DNA from: Moorella mulderi DSM 14980
GTDB taxonomy: Bacteria; Bacillota; DSM-521; Neomoorellales; Neomoorellaceae
DNA length: 64,000 nucleotides
Assembly (NCBI RefSeq): GCF_001594015.1
Contig: NZ_LTBC01000010.1
Span: forward strand, 17,868 to 81,867
Direction: 5' to 3'
How positions within the stretch are numbered: position 1 is the stretch's first letter; the number at the start of each line of letters is the position of its first letter. A model generated the notes under the pieces. It did not search any database. It saw nothing but the letters and a program-made list of their open reading frames with translations, and was not told where the DNA came from. The position numbers were made by a program, and so were the translations under genes. Shown in pieces: positions 12,386 through 25,193 of this stretch.

Positions 12386-13120
12386 TTGCTCCAGTCCTTC
12401 CGGGCTGATTATCATGTGCATACCCGGCGCAGCGACGGCCGGGCCAGTGCCAGGGACATGGTGGCGGCGGCCCGCCGGGCCGGGCTGGAGGAAGTGGCCC
12501 TGACTGACCACGGCCCGTGCAATATCGGTGTGGGCGTCAATGCCGCCGGCGTATTCCTACGCCTGAAAAGGAAAGTGGCAACCTGGGAGTCCCCGGGTAT
12601 CCGGGTGCTGGTGGGGGCCGAGGCCAATATTGTCGGTTTAAACGGGGAAATCGACATCCCGGCCGCCGTTTACCGGCAGCTGGATCTCCTGCTGGTGGGG
12701 CTCCATCCCTATGTCCTGCCCCGGGACTGGCCGGCGGCCCGTGACCTGGTGCTGGCCAACCAGCTCCAGGGGCGCAGCCGCCGCTGGCGCGAAAGGGCCG
12801 TGGAGGCCAATACGCGGGCTTTGATGGCGGCCCTGGAAAAGCACCCTGTCTTTTGCCTCACCCACCCGGGCCTGGGGATGCCGGTGGATATTGAGCCCCT
12901 GGCCCTGGCCTGTGCCCGGGCCGGCACCCTGTGGGAGGTAAACGTCGGCCACCTCTACCAGCGGCCGGAAGAACTGGCCCGGGCAGCCCGCTGCGGGGTG
13001 AGGTTTGTCGTCAACAGCGACGCCCACCAGCCCGCCACTGTGGGCCGCCTGGAAGAGGGATGGGAACTCCTGAGGGCCGCCGGGGTACCCCAGGAGCAGG
13101 TAATAAACTTGCGTCATTGA
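12386..13120 (+). CDS. PHP-domain phosphoesterase
   Basis: A 244-residue PHP protein of the histidinol-phosphatase-like / DNA polymerase X-associated phosphoesterase group. The metal-binding clusters are [29 protein letters not shown] and VNSDAHQP. It is probably a metal-dependent phosphoesterase; no his operon is near, so a biosynthetic role is unlikely. TTG 12386 follows GGGAGG at 7 bases and comes four bases after the stop of the HAD gene, so the two are co-transcribed. It precedes rapZ, a common order in clostridia. Confidence 0.82.
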   Translation: MLQSFRADYHVHTRRSDGRASARDMVAAARRAGLEEVALTDHGPCNIGVGVNAAGVFLRLKRKVATWESPGIRVLVGAEANIVGLNGEIDIPAAVYRQLDLLLVGLHPYVLPRDWPAARDLVLANQLQGRSRRWRERAVEANTRALMAALEKHPVFCLTHPGLGMPVDIEPLALACARAGTLWEVNVGHLYQRPEELARAARCGVRFVVNSDAHQPATVGRLEEGWELLRAAGVPQEQVINLRH

Positions 13121-13143
13121 TGCTTTTTAAGGGAGGGGAGAGT

Positions 13144-14043
13144 ATGACGGCAAGCAACTATCCACGTCTCGTCATTGTAACCGGCCTTTCCGGCGCCGGC
13201 AAGACCCAGGCCGTGCGCTGCCTGGAAGACCTGGGCTTTTTCTGCGTTGACAACCTGCCCCCCTCCCTGATACCTGGGCTAGTTGATCTCCTGGGGCAAC
13301 CCGCTAAAGAGGGGGAAGGGATAAACAAGGTAGCCCTGGTAATGGACATCCGGGGGGGCCAGTTTTTCGACGGCCTGGAGGAAGCCCTGGCCTACCTTGA
13401 TGGCCGGGGTATCCCCTACGAGATCCTTTTCCTGGAGGCGGCCGATGAAATCCTGGTGCGGCGCTATAAAGAAACCCGGCGCCGTCACCCCCTCTCCAGC
13501 GGCGGCCAGATTCTGGAAGGCATTATCGCCGAACGGCGGCGCCTGGAAGAGTTGCGGGGCCGGGCCAGCAAGATTATCGATACTTCCGAACTCACGCCGC
13601 GCCAGCTTAAAGAGCAGGTAAGCGAACTTTTTGGCGACAGCCGGCGGCAACTGGTGATTAACATTATTTCCTTTGGCTATAAATACGGCATCCCCCTGGA
13701 TGCCGATCTGGTTATGGATGTGCGCTTTTTGCCTAATCCTTTTTATATCCCCGCCTTACGCCCCTTTACCGGCCATGATCGCTGTGTGGCCGAGTTTGTC
13801 ATGTCTGCCCCGGAGGCCCGGCAGTTTATCGAACAGTTTGCCGCCCTCCTGCGCTTCCTGATCCCCCATTACCAGCAGGAGGGCAAGTCCCACCTGGTCA
13901 TTGCCATTGGCTGTACCGGTGGCCAGCACCGCTCGGTAACCCTGGCCAACAGACTGGGAGAAATACTCCGGGGCGATAATTACGACGTAGTAGTCAAGCA
14001 CCGGGATGTAGTGCGTTATCTGAGCAGCGGCAGCAGGAGGTAG
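13144..14043 (+). CDS. rapZ: RNase adapter / nucleotide-binding protein RapZ
   Basis: A 299-residue P-loop protein of the RapZ (YvcJ) family. Walker A GLSGAGKT is at about 14-21 and [11 protein letters not shown] follows. The C-terminal domain carries DVRFLPNPF and the signature CTGGQHRSV. In E. coli RapZ directs RNase E to the GlmZ sRNA; the Firmicute YvcJ binds and hydrolyses nucleotides and affects competence. The start is ATG 13144 after GGGAGGGGAG, although the frame is open further upstream over the PHP gene. It forms the conserved rapZ-yvcK-whiA trio. Confidence 0.95.
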   Translation: MTASNYPRLVIVTGLSGAGKTQAVRCLEDLGFFCVDNLPPSLIPGLVDLLGQPAKEGEGINKVALVMDIRGGQFFDGLEEALAYLDGRGIPYEILFLEAADEILVRRYKETRRRHPLSSGGQILEGIIAERRRLEELRGRASKIIDTSELTPRQLKEQVSELFGDSRRQLVINIISFGYKYGIPLDADLVMDVRFLPNPFYIPALRPFTGHDRCVAEFVMSAPEARQFIEQFAALLRFLIPHYQQEGKSHLVIAIGCTGGQHRSVTLANRLGEILRGDNYDVVVKHRDVVRYLSSGSRR

Positions 14044-14051
14044 GCAGGCGG

Positions 14052-15392
14052 GTGGAGGGTTTAAAATGGCTTTACCCGGGCTTAAAGATTAAACGCTGGC
14101 TGTTGCTGGCTGCCCTGGGCCTGTTTTTGCTGGTTTCGGGGTTGACAGTTATCCTGGGGGTTACTTTATTAGCCTCGGCGGAAAGGGGCGTTACCTGGTT
14201 TATCCTCCATACCCTGGGGGCCCTGGGATCACCTTTACTGGGCGGGGTGGTGGCTGCCGGCCTGGGCGTGGCCCTTATCATTCTGGGGCTCCAGCGCCTG
14301 GCCAGTTCGGTTTTTAAGGTCCTGTTCCCCGGCAATACCAGTAACCTCTGGCAACTTTTTTACCGGCGCCAGTACCTGGCGAAAGGTCCCCATATAGTAG
14401 CTATCGGCGGGGGCACGGGCCTGGCCGTCCTCCTGCGGGGGCTGAAAAAATACACCCGGAATCTCACGGCCATTGTAACGGTGGCCGACGACGGCGGCAG
14501 CTCCGGCCGCCTGCGCCAGGAGTTAAAAATCCCGCCACCGGGGGATATTCGTAACTGCCTGGTGGCCCTGGCGGATACAGAAAGCCTTATGGAGGAACTG
14601 TTCAGTTACCGCTTCCACCAGGGAGAGGGCCTGGCCGGCCACAGCCTGGGGAATCTCCTGCTGGCGGCCATGACGGATATGGCCGGCGATTTTGACCGGG
14701 CCATCCAGGAACTGGCCCGGGTGCTGGCGGTTGGCGGCCGGGTTATTCCTTCCACTACCAGCCATGTCGTCCTGGGAGCCGAACTAGCCGACGGTACTAC
14801 CATCCTGGGGGAAAGCAATATCCCCCGGGCCGGCAAGCGGATTAAAAGGGTGTTTTTACAGCCGGCCACCTGCCAGCCGCCGGCCGCCGCCCTGGAAGCC
14901 ATAGCCAGGGCCGATGCCATCATTATCGGCCCGGGGAGCCTCTATACCAGCGTCCTGCCCAATTTACTTGTGCGCGGTTTGACTGAGGCTTTACGCCAGT
15001 CCCCGGCACCGGTGTTTTACGTCAGTAATATCATGACCCAGCCGGGGGAAACTGACGGTTATACGGTGGCCGATCACCTGCAGGCTATTATTGATCACTG
15101 CGGCCCGGGCCTGGTGGATGTAGTTATTGCCCATCGCGGCCCTATTTCCCGTGGTGCCCTGCGGCGATACGGCGAAAAGGGGGCCCGCCCGGTCCTGATC
15201 AATGGACCGGGGGTGGCTAGAATGGGCGTTGAGCTGCGTACGGGCTGGCTGGTGGACGAGATCCATGTGGTCCGGCACCACCCTGAACGCCTGGCAAGCC
15301 TGATAATGGAAGAGTTTTACCGCCACCATTCCCGGCGCCGGCAGCGCCTTATATACCTGGTCCGGGAGAAGTTTCGTAACCTGGCCCATTAA
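14052..15392 (+). CDS. yvcK: YvcK/CofD-family gluconeogenesis factor
   Basis: A 446-residue YvcK-family protein, which in Bacillus binds UDP-GlcNAc and affects cell shape and gluconeogenic growth. The CofD-like fold is shown by VAIGGGTGLAVLLRGLKK, TVADDGGSSGRLR, PPPGDIRNCLVAL, IIIGPGSLYTSVLPNL and YVSNIMTQPGET. It carries an N-terminal extension with two predicted membrane helices (about residues 15-40 and 55-85), the long membrane-anchored form seen in several clostridia. GTG 14052 is used; the nearby ATG is out of frame. It lies 9 bp after rapZ. Confidence 0.93.
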   Translation: MEGLKWLYPGLKIKRWLLLAALGLFLLVSGLTVILGVTLLASAERGVTWFILHTLGALGSPLLGGVVAAGLGVALIILGLQRLASSVFKVLFPGNTSNLWQLFYRRQYLAKGPHIVAIGGGTGLAVLLRGLKKYTRNLTAIVTVADDGGSSGRLRQELKIPPPGDIRNCLVALADTESLMEELFSYRFHQGEGLAGHSLGNLLLAAMTDMAGDFDRAIQELARVLAVGGRVIPSTTSHVVLGAELADGTTILGESNIPRAGKRIKRVFLQPATCQPPAAALEAIARADAIIIGPGSLYTSVLPNLLVRGLTEALRQSPAPVFYVSNIMTQPGETDGYTVADHLQAIIDHCGPGLVDVVIAHRGPISRGALRRYGEKGARPVLINGPGVARMGVELRTGWLVDEIHVVRHHPERLASLIMEEFYRHHSRRRQRLIYLVREKFRNLAH

Positions 15393-15445
15393 CCGGGGCC
15401 GGATGGATGAACCGTACAGTAATAAAATGTTCCGGAGTGGGGCTA

Positions 15446-16381
15446 ATGGCGATATCCTTCTCCTTCGAAACCAAAGAAGAACTGGCCCGGGTAAAAAAAC
15501 GGCGCCCCTGCTGCGCTGAGGCCGAACTGGTCGCCATTTTACGCCAGGGTAACCTGGCCGGTTTACCGGGGGAGGGGGTAATCCTGCTGGCAACCACCCA
15601 CGCGGCCATAGCCAGGAGGGTTTACTCCCTGGCCAGGGCGGTGCTGGGCCTGCCGGTCAAAGTACAAACTGAGCGCCGGAGCGGTAAAGGCCGGCCGGTT
15701 TTTAAGGTTTTAACTCCGGCCGGGGTAGAAGCATTGCAGGCCTGGCTGGCCGCCAGGACCGGGGCGCCGGAGTACCAGTGCTGCCGGGCCGCTTACCTCC
15801 GGGGTACCTTCCTGGTAACCGGCTCCGTCAATAAACCGTCGGCAACCCATCACCTGGAATTTCTCCTCGAAGGGGACGAGGAAGCCGCCCGCCTCCAGGA
15901 CATTATGCAGCAGCTGGAGCTCCAGCCCCGTCTCAGCCGGCGCCAGCGCGGGCTGGTTCTTTACCTGAAAGACAGCGAGCAAATTGTCCGGGCTTTAAGC
16001 CTCATGGGGGCCCATAGTGCCGTCCTGGCCTATGAGAACGCCCTCATCTTTAAAGAAATGCGTAACCGGGTCAACCGCCTGGTAAACTGCGAGACGGCCA
16101 ACTTGAGCAAGACCGTAGAGACGGGTTTACGCCAGGCAGAAAATATCCGCTACCTGGTGGCCACCCTGGGCTGGGAGGGATTACCTGCCGGCCTGCAGGA
16201 GATAGCTGCTTTACGTCTCCAGCACCCGGAAGCAAGTTTAAAGGAACTGGGGGAAATGCTGGTACCGCCGGTAGGGAAGTCAGGGGTCAACCACCGCCTG
16301 CGCCGCCTGGAACACTTAACCAGGCAGGTGAGGGCCCGGAGGGGGGAAATAGATGCGGCGCACGACAACCTACCCTGTTAA
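15446..16381 (+). CDS. whiA: WhiA sporulation/division regulator
   Basis: WhiA pairs a degenerate LAGLIDADG homing-endonuclease-like domain with a C-terminal helix-turn-helix. In Streptomyces it controls sporulation septation; in Bacillus it affects division. Visible are [11 protein letters not shown] at the N terminus, [16 protein letters not shown], and the HTH end ([20 protein letters not shown]). I place the start at ATG 15446 ([13 protein letters not shown], 311 residues). Homologues begin there and CCGGAGTGGGG precedes it, although the frame is open from 15407. The gene end overlaps the next gene by 29 bp. Confidence 0.94.
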   Translation: MAISFSFETKEELARVKKRRPCCAEAELVAILRQGNLAGLPGEGVILLATTHAAIARRVYSLARAVLGLPVKVQTERRSGKGRPVFKVLTPAGVEALQAWLAARTGAPEYQCCRAAYLRGTFLVTGSVNKPSATHHLEFLLEGDEEAARLQDIMQQLELQPRLSRRQRGLVLYLKDSEQIVRALSLMGAHSAVLAYENALIFKEMRNRVNRLVNCETANLSKTVETGLRQAENIRYLVATLGWEGLPAGLQEIAALRLQHPEASLKELGEMLVPPVGKSGVNHRLRRLEHLTRQVRARRGEIDAAHDNLPC

Positions 16382-16898
16382 CGGTCATAACGCCATGGCC
16401 TCCTGGCGCCGGGTTGCTCCCTTCTGGCGGGTAGCCTGGAATTTTTTTTGGATTGAACTCAGCCGCTTTTTACCCTTTTTGCGCCTGAAAAGCTGGCTTT
16501 TACGCCACCTGGTGGGGATGGATGTAGCGCCGACGGCTTCCATAGGGGTTATGGCCATGCCGGATATCTTAAGGCCGGATCTCATTCACATCGGCCCCGA
16601 GAGTATTATTGGTTATAATGTCACTATTCTGACCCACGAGTTTTTACCCCGCGCCTACCGCCTGGGGGCAGTGGAAATTGGCGCCTGGGTTCTCATTGGA
16701 GCCAATGCCACCATTTTACCAGGAGTGCGCATTGGCGATGGAGCCATTGTTGGTGCCGGAGCGGTAGTTACCCGGGATGTCCCGGCAGGGACCATGGTCG
16801 GCGGCGTCCCGGCGCGGGTGATAGGCAGGGTGGATGGTGATACCCGGGCATCTCGCCCGGGGCCGCCTCTTTCTCTGGAACAGGAAACTGCTCCCTGA
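16353..16898 (+). CDS. Left-handed beta-helix acyltransferase (maltose/galactoside acetyltransferase-like)
   Basis: A 181-residue hexapeptide-repeat acyltransferase. Repeats run from about residue 60 (VAPTASIGV) through [50 protein letters not shown] to GGVPARVIG, ending like NodL/LacA enzymes. The His in TILTHEF is the probable catalytic base. An N-terminal amphipathic region rich in Trp/Phe may associate with membrane. ATG 16353 overlaps whiA and has a GGAGGGGGG site. The acceptor substrate is unknown. Confidence 0.85.
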   Translation: MRRTTTYPVNGHNAMASWRRVAPFWRVAWNFFWIELSRFLPFLRLKSWLLRHLVGMDVAPTASIGVMAMPDILRPDLIHIGPESIIGYNVTILTHEFLPRAYRLGAVEIGAWVLIGANATILPGVRIGDGAIVGAGAVVTRDVPAGTMVGGVPARVIGRVDGDTRASRPGPPLSLEQETAP

Positions 16899-16926
16899 AA
16901 GGAGATGACCGGTAGGGAGGAAGACA

Positions 16927-17526
16927 ATGGGAAATAACTGGTTAAAACACCTTCTCTGGGAAGCGCCCTACCAGAACTGGTTCCTGGTTACCCTGGCGGT
17001 TATCAATCTCCTGGGGTCTATTTATGGTTACTACTGGTACCGGGAGCAACTGGCCAGTACACCTTTAATATGGTGGCCCTTTACCCCCGACAGCCCCCTG
17101 GCGACAACCTTTTTTGCCCTGGCCATGATCCTGGCATTCTACCGCCGGGAAAGCGGCCTGCTGCGGCTGGTAGCAGCAACGGCAGTGATCAAATACGGGC
17201 TGTGGGCGATGGTGATCATAAGTGACTACTGGCTGGCAGGGGCCCGGGTGACGGTGGTAGAGGCCGGCCTGTGGCTATCCCACCTGGCGATGATGGTCGA
17301 AGGCTTCCTCTTCCTGCGGCACTGGCCGGTCGCTCCCTGGCAGTTAGCCCTGGTGGTCCTGTGGCTGGGGTTAAATGACTTCGTTGACTATGGCCTGGGG
17401 TTGCACCCTTACCTCTTCAGCCCCGGCCAGGAAAGCCTGGCCGGGGCAACGGCTGCGGGCTTAAGCCTGGCCTTAAGTTTTTACCTGGCCCGGGCAATAA
17501 ATTGGTCCCGCGGGCAGGAAAAATAG
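16927..17526 (+). CDS. DUF1405 integral membrane protein
   Basis: A 199-residue protein with about six hydrophobic helices, matching DUF1405 (YpjA-like). Conserved features include the N-terminal NWFLVTLAVINLLGSIYGYYWY, WWPFTPDSPLATTFF, the KYGLWAMVI segment, and a late W..LNDFVDY acidic motif. Function is unknown. It has a GGAGG ribosome site overlapping the intergenic spacer and lies between the acyltransferase and rpoN on the same strand. Confidence 0.82.
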   Translation: MGNNWLKHLLWEAPYQNWFLVTLAVINLLGSIYGYYWYREQLASTPLIWWPFTPDSPLATTFFALAMILAFYRRESGLLRLVAATAVIKYGLWAMVIISDYWLAGARVTVVEAGLWLSHLAMMVEGFLFLRHWPVAPWQLALVVLWLGLNDFVDYGLGLHPYLFSPGQESLAGATAAGLSLALSFYLARAINWSRGQEK

Positions 17527-17566
17527 TCAGGAAGGAAGAATAGTATAAATTAGGGGGAGGAGAGTC

Positions 17567-18955
17567 ATGCGCGAACGTTTAGGCCTTAACCTGGAACAGG
17601 CGCAAAAGTTAATCATGACGCCGGAACTGCGCCAGGCCATTGTTGTCCTGCAGCTCTCCACCCTGGAGCTGGCTGAATACGTCCAGCAGGAACTCCAGGA
17701 AAACCCGTTACTGGAAGTAAGGGACGAGGAAGAAGTTGCCGCGGCCGATGATGAACTGGTAGATGATCATGAGCCTTTCGAAATTGACTGGCAGGAATAT
17801 TTCCAGGACGGAAGCGATTTGGGTTATGTCAGCGTTCCCCGGGAGGAACGCCCGGAATGGAATCACCAAAACCTCCTGACCGGCCAGCCTACGCTGCAGG
17901 ATCATTTACTGCTCCAGTTAAAAATAGCGGCCTCGACAACCCGCGAGCTGGAGATTGGGACGTTCTTAATCGGCAATTTAGACGCCAACGGTTACCTGAA
18001 GATTAGCCTGAAGGAAGCAGCCGCCTGTTTAAAGGTTTCCCCTGCGACCGTCTGGCGGGTACTGCAGTTAATCCAGCATTTTGATCCCCCCGGGGTGGGA
18101 GCCAGAAACCTTACGGAGTGCCTTCTCCTCCAGCTGCGCCAGCGGGAAGATGCTCCCCCGGGAACGGAAAAAATTATTCGCAACTTTTTAACCGATGTTG
18201 CTGAAGGGCGGCTGACCCGTATTGCCCGGCGCCTGAACATGAGTCTCCCGGCCGTCCAGGCGGTGGTTGATTATATCCGCACCCTGGACCCCAAGCCAGG
18301 CCGCTCCTTTGGCGGCGGCCAGGAGAACCGCTATATCGTACCCGATGTAATCATTGAGCGGGTGGGTAGGGATTACGTGGTCCTGGTCAATGACCTGGCC
18401 ATGCCGCGGCTGGGTATTAACCCCCTTTACCAGGCCTTAATGCGCCAGGAGGGGAGTTGCGACGAGGCAACCCGGCGTTTCATAGAAAGCAAGCTCAATG
18501 CCGCGGCCTGGCTTATTCGTAGCCTGGAGCAGCGCCGGCTGACCCTTTACCGGGTGGTCAACTGCCTGGTGCAAGAGCAGCGGGAATTCCTGGATAAAGG
18601 TATAAAATACCTGAAGCCCCTGACCATGCGCCAGGTGGCCGCATCCTTAGGCATCCATGAATCTACCGTCAGCCGGGCGACGGCCAATAAATATGTCCAG
18701 ACGCCCCAGGGAGTCTTTGAATTAAAATTTTTCTTCGCCAGTGGTGTGGAAAAAAAAGGCGGCGCTGCTGCCGCCGAAAGTATCAAAAAAATGATTGCCG
18801 AAGCCATCAGCCGGGAAGATGCCACCAATCCTCTCACAGACCAGCAGCTGCAGGAACTCCTGCAGCAGCAGGGGATAAAGATTTCCCGGCGGACGGTGGC
18901 CAAGTACCGCGACGAGCAGGGCATTCCCGCCGCTGCAAAAAGAAGACGTTACTAG
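17567..18955 (+). CDS. rpoN: RNA polymerase sigma-54 factor
   Basis: A 462-residue sigma-54. Region I is Gln/Leu-rich (LNLEQAQKLIMTPELRQAI, ELAEYVQQELQENPLLEV), an acidic region II follows, then the core-binding domain. The DNA-binding part includes the HTH (TMRQVAASLGIHESTVSRA) and the RpoN box at the extreme C terminus (SRRTVAKYRDEQGIP; consensus ARRTVAKYRE). Sigma-54 needs bacterial enhancer-binding activators, none of which is encoded here. It has a GGGGGAGGAG ribosome site and is followed by gap without the cggR repressor that is often next in Firmicutes. Confidence 0.97.
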   Translation: MRERLGLNLEQAQKLIMTPELRQAIVVLQLSTLELAEYVQQELQENPLLEVRDEEEVAAADDELVDDHEPFEIDWQEYFQDGSDLGYVSVPREERPEWNHQNLLTGQPTLQDHLLLQLKIAASTTRELEIGTFLIGNLDANGYLKISLKEAAACLKVSPATVWRVLQLIQHFDPPGVGARNLTECLLLQLRQREDAPPGTEKIIRNFLTDVAEGRLTRIARRLNMSLPAVQAVVDYIRTLDPKPGRSFGGGQENRYIVPDVIIERVGRDYVVLVNDLAMPRLGINPLYQALMRQEGSCDEATRRFIESKLNAAAWLIRSLEQRRLTLYRVVNCLVQEQREFLDKGIKYLKPLTMRQVAASLGIHESTVSRATANKYVQTPQGVFELKFFFASGVEKKGGAAAAESIKKMIAEAISREDATNPLTDQQLQELLQQQGIKISRRTVAKYRDEQGIPAAAKRRRY

Positions 18956-18960
18956 GCTTG

Positions 18961-18981
18961 CAGGGGGCCAGGCGCCCCCTG
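18961..18981 (+). terminator. GC-rich hairpin after rpoN
   Basis: CAGGGGGC (18961-18968) pairs with GCCCCCTG (18974-18981) directly after the rpoN stop. There is no T-run, so it may slow RNA polymerase or protect the 3' end rather than terminate. Confidence 0.5.
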
Positions 18982-19081
18982 TAGCGGTTAATTCTGTCTA
19001 TTCCTAAAGGAGGATTTTGGCGATTTGTGTTGAACAGTGAATGATGGTACAAGCGATATCATTATATTGCCTGTTACTTTA

Positions 19082-19090
19082 TGGTATAAT
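19082..19090 (+). promoter_or_regulatory. Extended -10 promoter of the gap operon
   Basis: TGGTATAAT (TATAAT at 19085-19090) lies about 95 bp upstream of gap, the same 9-mer as at the uvrA promoter. No clear -35 and no CggR-type direct repeats are seen. The long leader contains no obvious structure apart from the AAAGGAGGAG ribosome site. Confidence 0.65.
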
Positions 19091-19178
19091 AAAATAAAGC
19101 ATGGCAGGTGGGAAGAACCCGGGTCAACCTGCGCCAGACAAACAGGGTTACCTCTTACATCTTATAAAGGAGGAGTAA

Positions 19179-20192
<1,014 letters not shown>

Positions 20193-20196
20193 AGGG

Positions 20197-20220
20197 ACGG
20201 TCGCCGCAAGGCGGCCGTTT
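20197..20220 (+). terminator. Hairpin between gap and pgk
   Basis: ACGGTCGCC (20197-20205) pairs with GGCGGCCGT (20210-20218) around a GCAA loop, followed by only TTTC. It may partially terminate or protect gap mRNA. A TATAAT at 20245-20250 downstream could restart transcription for pgk; no clear -35 is seen. Confidence 0.5.
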
Positions 20221-20314
20221 CGCATGCCGGGGCAATTAGGGTAGTATAATGAGGAAGTAGTCAGGCACAATTGCTGCCCATCTCCCACTTCTATTTTTGA
20301 AGGAGGCATGACTG

Positions 20315-21496
20315 GTGGCCAAGCTAACTTTGAAAGACCTGGATCTCAATAATAAACGCGTCCTGGTGCGGGTCGACTTCAACGTTCCCCTGGAGGCAGG
20401 CCGGGTAACGGATAATACCCGCATCCGGGCGGCCCTGCCGACTATCCAATACCTCATTGACCACGGCGCCCGGGTAATTCTCATGTCCCACCTGGGGCGC
20501 CCCAAGGGCAAAGTCAAGGAAGAGCTGCGCCTGGACCCGGTGGCTAGAGAACTGGAAGGCCTCCTCGGCCGGCCGGTACATAAAGTCAACGATTGTATTG
20601 GCCCTGAAGTTGAGGCCGCGGTAGCGGCTCTAAAACCCGGCGAGGTTCTCCTGCTGGAAAACCTGCGCTTTTATCCGGAAGAAGAGAAAAATGATCCTGA
20701 ATTTGCCAGGAAGCTGGCCTCCCTGGCCGACCTTTACGTCAACGACGCCTTCGGCGCCGCCCACCGCGCCCATGCTTCCACGGAAGGCGTGGCCCACTAC
20801 CTGCCCGCGGCGGCCGGGTTCCTGCTGCAGAAGGAAATCGAAACCCTGGGCAAGGCCCTGGCCGACCCGGAACGGCCCTTTGTGGCCATTATCGGCGGGG
20901 CTAAGGTATCCGACAAGATCAGCGTTATCCGTAACCTCCTTACCAAGGTGGATACCCTGATTATCGGCGGCGGCATGGCCAATACCTTCCTGCGGGCGAA
21001 AGGTTATGCCATGGGCAAGTCCCTGGTGGAAGAGGATCAGGTTCCCCTGGCGCAAGAGCTTATGGCCCAGGCAGAACAGCAGGGGGTAAAGATGCTGCTG
21101 CCCCGGGACCTGGTGGTGGCCCAGGAGTTCAAGGCTGATGCCCCCCACCAGGTAGTGGCTGCAAGCGCCGTCCCCGACGGCTGGATGGCCCTGGATATCG
21201 GCCCCGAAACGGCGCAGGAGTTTGCCAATGCTTTGACCGGTGCCCGGACCGTCGTCTGGAACGGGCCCATGGGCGTCTTTGAAATGGAACCCTTTGCCCG
21301 CGGCACCGAGGCTGTGGCCCGGGCTGTAGCGGCCGTGGACGGCATGACCATCGTCGGCGGCGGGGACTCGGTGGCGGCGGTAGAAAAGATGGGTGTGGCG
21401 GCAAAAATTGGGCATATCTCCACCGGCGGCGGCGCCTCCCTGGAATTCCTGGAAGGCAAGGCCCTTCCCGGGGTAGTGGCCCTGACGGAGAAATAG
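20315..21496 (+). CDS. pgk: Phosphoglycerate kinase
   Basis: PGK transfers the acyl phosphate of 1,3-bisphosphoglycerate to ADP. The 393-residue monomeric enzyme begins [15 protein letters not shown], with [40 protein letters not shown] (substrate-binding His/Arg), GGAKVSDKI and the nucleotide-binding C-terminal [32 protein letters not shown] 20315 has an AAGGAGG site. It lies 20 bp before tpi. Confidence 0.98.
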   Translation: MAKLTLKDLDLNNKRVLVRVDFNVPLEAGRVTDNTRIRAALPTIQYLIDHGARVILMSHLGRPKGKVKEELRLDPVARELEGLLGRPVHKVNDCIGPEVEAAVAALKPGEVLLLENLRFYPEEEKNDPEFARKLASLADLYVNDAFGAAHRAHASTEGVAHYLPAAAGFLLQKEIETLGKALADPERPFVAIIGGAKVSDKISVIRNLLTKVDTLIIGGGMANTFLRAKGYAMGKSLVEEDQVPLAQELMAQAEQQGVKMLLPRDLVVAQEFKADAPHQVVAASAVPDGWMALDIGPETAQEFANALTGARTVVWNGPMGVFEMEPFARGTEAVARAVAAVDGMTIVGGGDSVAAVEKMGVAAKIGHISTGGGASLEFLEGKALPGVVALTEK

Positions 21497-21515
21497 GGCG
21501 AGGGGAGGGATTCGC

Positions 21516-22268
21516 TTGCGCCGACCGATTATTGCCGGCAACTGGAAGATGCATAATACTACTGAAAAGGCCAGGGAGCTGGTTACCCTGCTAAGGCCCC
21601 TGGTAGGCACCACCGGCGTGGAAGTGGTCGTCTGCCCGCCTTTCACGGCTATAGCGGCAACGGTCAATGCTGCTGCCGGTTCCAATATCTCGGTAGGCGC
21701 CCAGGACCTTTTCTGGGAAGACTGGGGCGCCTATACCGGTGAAGTGTCCGGCCCCATGCTGAAGGATCTGGGTTGCCGTTATGTCATTATTGGTCATTCC
21801 GAGCGACGCCAGTACTTTGGCGAGACCGATGCCACAGTCAATAAAAAGCTCCATGCCGCCCTGCGCCACGGTCTTGTCCCTATCGTCTGCGTCGGCGAAA
21901 CCCTGGCCGAAAGGGAAGCCGGTAAGACCCTGGACGTGGTCCGCCGCCAGGTCCGGGAGGGTTTAAAGGGGCTGGTACCAGGCCAGGTGGAAACCCTGGT
22001 GGTGGCCTATGAACCCGTCTGGGCCATTGGCACCGGCCGGACGGCTACGGCAGCTGACGCCCAGGAGGTCATCGCCTTTATCCGGGAAACTTTAAGGGCC
22101 ATGTATGGCGAAGAGGCGAAGGCCACCCGCATCCAGTACGGCGGCAGCGTCAAGCCCGAAAATATTACCGAGCTCATGGCCCAGCCCGATATAGACGGCG
22201 CCCTGGTAGGGGGCGCCAGCCTGGACGCCATTTCCTTTGCAGCCATAGTCAATTACCAACAAAAGTAG
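21516..22268 (+). CDS. tpiA: Triosephosphate isomerase
   Basis: TIM interconverts dihydroxyacetone phosphate and glyceraldehyde-3-phosphate. The 250-residue barrel has the N-terminal RRPIIAGNWKMHN lysine, the electrophilic His in IIGHSERR, the catalytic Glu in VAYEPVWAIGTG, and the phosphate-gripping YGGSVKPEN and GALVGGASL. The start is TTG 21516 after GGGGAGGG. It lies tightly between pgk and gpmI in the operon. Confidence 0.98.
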   Translation: MRRPIIAGNWKMHNTTEKARELVTLLRPLVGTTGVEVVVCPPFTAIAATVNAAAGSNISVGAQDLFWEDWGAYTGEVSGPMLKDLGCRYVIIGHSERRQYFGETDATVNKKLHAALRHGLVPIVCVGETLAEREAGKTLDVVRRQVREGLKGLVPGQVETLVVAYEPVWAIGTGRTATAADAQEVIAFIRETLRAMYGEEAKATRIQYGGSVKPENITELMAQPDIDGALVGGASLDAISFAAIVNYQQK

Positions 22269-22286
22269 GGAACAGGAGAAATCATC

Positions 22287-23828
22287 TTGGTAAATGTTAA
22301 TCGACCTTTAATGCTAATGATCCTCGACGGTTTCGGCCTGGGTCACCCGGGGGAAGGTAATGCCATCAGCCAGGGCCGTTTACCCAATTACCGCCGGCTG
22401 CTGGCCGAATACCCCCATACCCGCCTCCAGGCTTCCGGGGAAGCCGTGGGCCTGCCGGCAGGCCAGATGGGCAATTCCGAAGTCGGCCACTTGAATATTG
22501 GCGCCGGCCGCATTGTCTACCAGGAATTAACCCGCATAAGCCGGGCCATCCGCGACGGTTCCTTTTTTACCAATGAAGTGCTCCTCAAGGCCGTGCGGGC
22601 GGCAAAGGAACGGGGCGGCGCCCTCCACTTAATGGGCCTGGTCTCCGACGGCGGCGTCCACAGCCACCTGGAGCACCTGTATGCCCTTCTGGATCTGGCC
22701 AAAAGGGAGGGACTGGAGCAAGTCTACATCCACGCTTTCCTGGACGGCCGCGACGTGCCCCCGGCCAGTGCCGCCGGGTACCTGGAGCAGGTGGAGGCAG
22801 AGTGCCGGCAGCGGGGGATAGGGGCCATCGCCAGCATCATGGGCCGTTACTATGCCATGGACCGGGACCGGCGCTGGGAGCGGACGGAGCGGGCCTACCG
22901 GGCCCTGGTAGTGGGAGAAGGGCACCAGTTCCCTTCGGCAGGGGCGGCCATCCAGGCTTCCTATGACCGGGAAATTACCGATGAATTCGTGGAACCTTCC
23001 GTAATCACCCGCGAAGGCAGGCCCCTGGCGCTGGTCCGGGACAAAGACAGCGTTATTTTCTTTAACTTCCGCGCCGACCGGGCGCGGCAGCTGACCCGGG
23101 CCTTTGTGGACAGGGAGTTTGAACCCTTTGACCGCCCCGGCGGGCGCCTGGATATCCAGTTTGTCTGCCTGACCCAGTACGACGTCACCATCCCGGCGCC
23201 GGTAGCCTTCCCGCCCCAGGTTTTGACCAATGTCCTGGGCGAGGTCATAGCCAGCAACGGCCTGAAGCAGCTGCGTATTGCCGAGACGGAAAAGTACGCC
23301 CACGTCACCTTTTTCTTTAACGGCGGCGTGGAAGAACCTTTCCCCGGCGAAGACCGCTTGCTCATCCCTTCACCAAAGGTGGCCACCTATGATCAAAAAC
23401 CTTCCATGAGCGCCCGGGAAGTTACGGACGCCGTCCTGGAACGCCTGGACAAGTATGACTTTATTGTTCTAAACTTTGCCAATCCCGACATGGTCGGCCA
23501 TACCGGCGACCTGGCAGCGGCCATTGCTGCCGTGGAAACGGTGGACGAGTGTCTCGGCCGCATTGCCGCGGCCATGGAGGAACGCCGGGCGCCCCTCCTG
23601 GTGACGGCCGACCACGGCAACGCCGAAGAAATGCGGGAACCCGGCGGTGAGCCCCATACGGCCCACACCAGCAATCTCGTACCCTTTATCCTGGTCGATG
23701 CCGGCTACCGGGACGCTGCCTTAAGGGAAGGAGCCCTAGAGGACGTGGCCCCAACGGTACTGGACATCCTGGGGCTGCCCCAGCCGGCGGAAATGACCGG
23801 GAAAAGCTTGATAGAAAAAGCGAATTGA
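22287..23828 (+). CDS. gpmI: 2,3-bisphosphoglycerate-independent phosphoglycerate mutase
   Basis: iPGM interconverts 3- and 2-phosphoglycerate using two Mn ions and a phosphoserine intermediate. The 513-residue protein shows [10 protein letters not shown], the catalytic serine in [17 protein letters not shown], the substrate-binding [20 protein letters not shown], and the metal-site motifs [10 protein letters not shown] and [13 protein letters not shown] 22287 follows AGGAGA. It is 20 bp ahead of eno. Confidence 0.98.
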   Translation: MVNVNRPLMLMILDGFGLGHPGEGNAISQGRLPNYRRLLAEYPHTRLQASGEAVGLPAGQMGNSEVGHLNIGAGRIVYQELTRISRAIRDGSFFTNEVLLKAVRAAKERGGALHLMGLVSDGGVHSHLEHLYALLDLAKREGLEQVYIHAFLDGRDVPPASAAGYLEQVEAECRQRGIGAIASIMGRYYAMDRDRRWERTERAYRALVVGEGHQFPSAGAAIQASYDREITDEFVEPSVITREGRPLALVRDKDSVIFFNFRADRARQLTRAFVDREFEPFDRPGGRLDIQFVCLTQYDVTIPAPVAFPPQVLTNVLGEVIASNGLKQLRIAETEKYAHVTFFFNGGVEEPFPGEDRLLIPSPKVATYDQKPSMSAREVTDAVLERLDKYDFIVLNFANPDMVGHTGDLAAAIAAVETVDECLGRIAAAMEERRAPLLVTADHGNAEEMREPGGEPHTAHTSNLVPFILVDAGYRDAALREGALEDVAPTVLDILGLPQPAEMTGKSLIEKAN

Positions 23829-23845
23829 CACGGAGGTGTTCTTAG

Positions 23846-25135
<1,290 letters not shown>

Positions 25136-25152
25136 CATCCTTTAGGAAAAAG

Positions 25153-25184
25153 AAACCCCGGCGTGGTAACCATGGCCGGGGTTT
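25153..25184. terminator. Bidirectional terminator between eno and corA
   Basis: AAACCCCGGC (25153-25162) pairs perfectly with GCCGGGGTTT (25175-25184). It has A-rich sequence upstream and TTT plus AATATA downstream, so it can end both the eno operon (+) and corA (-). Confidence 0.8.
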
Positions 25185-25193
25185 AATATATCC

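Noticed and set aside
12931..13143. Longer N terminus for RapZ
   Set aside because: The extension overlaps the PHP gene in another frame, while ATG 13144 has a strong ribosome site and matches the family start.
20630..21685. 351-residue minus-strand frame
   Set aside because: Antisense to pgk and the start of tpi, whose identity is certain; no family features.
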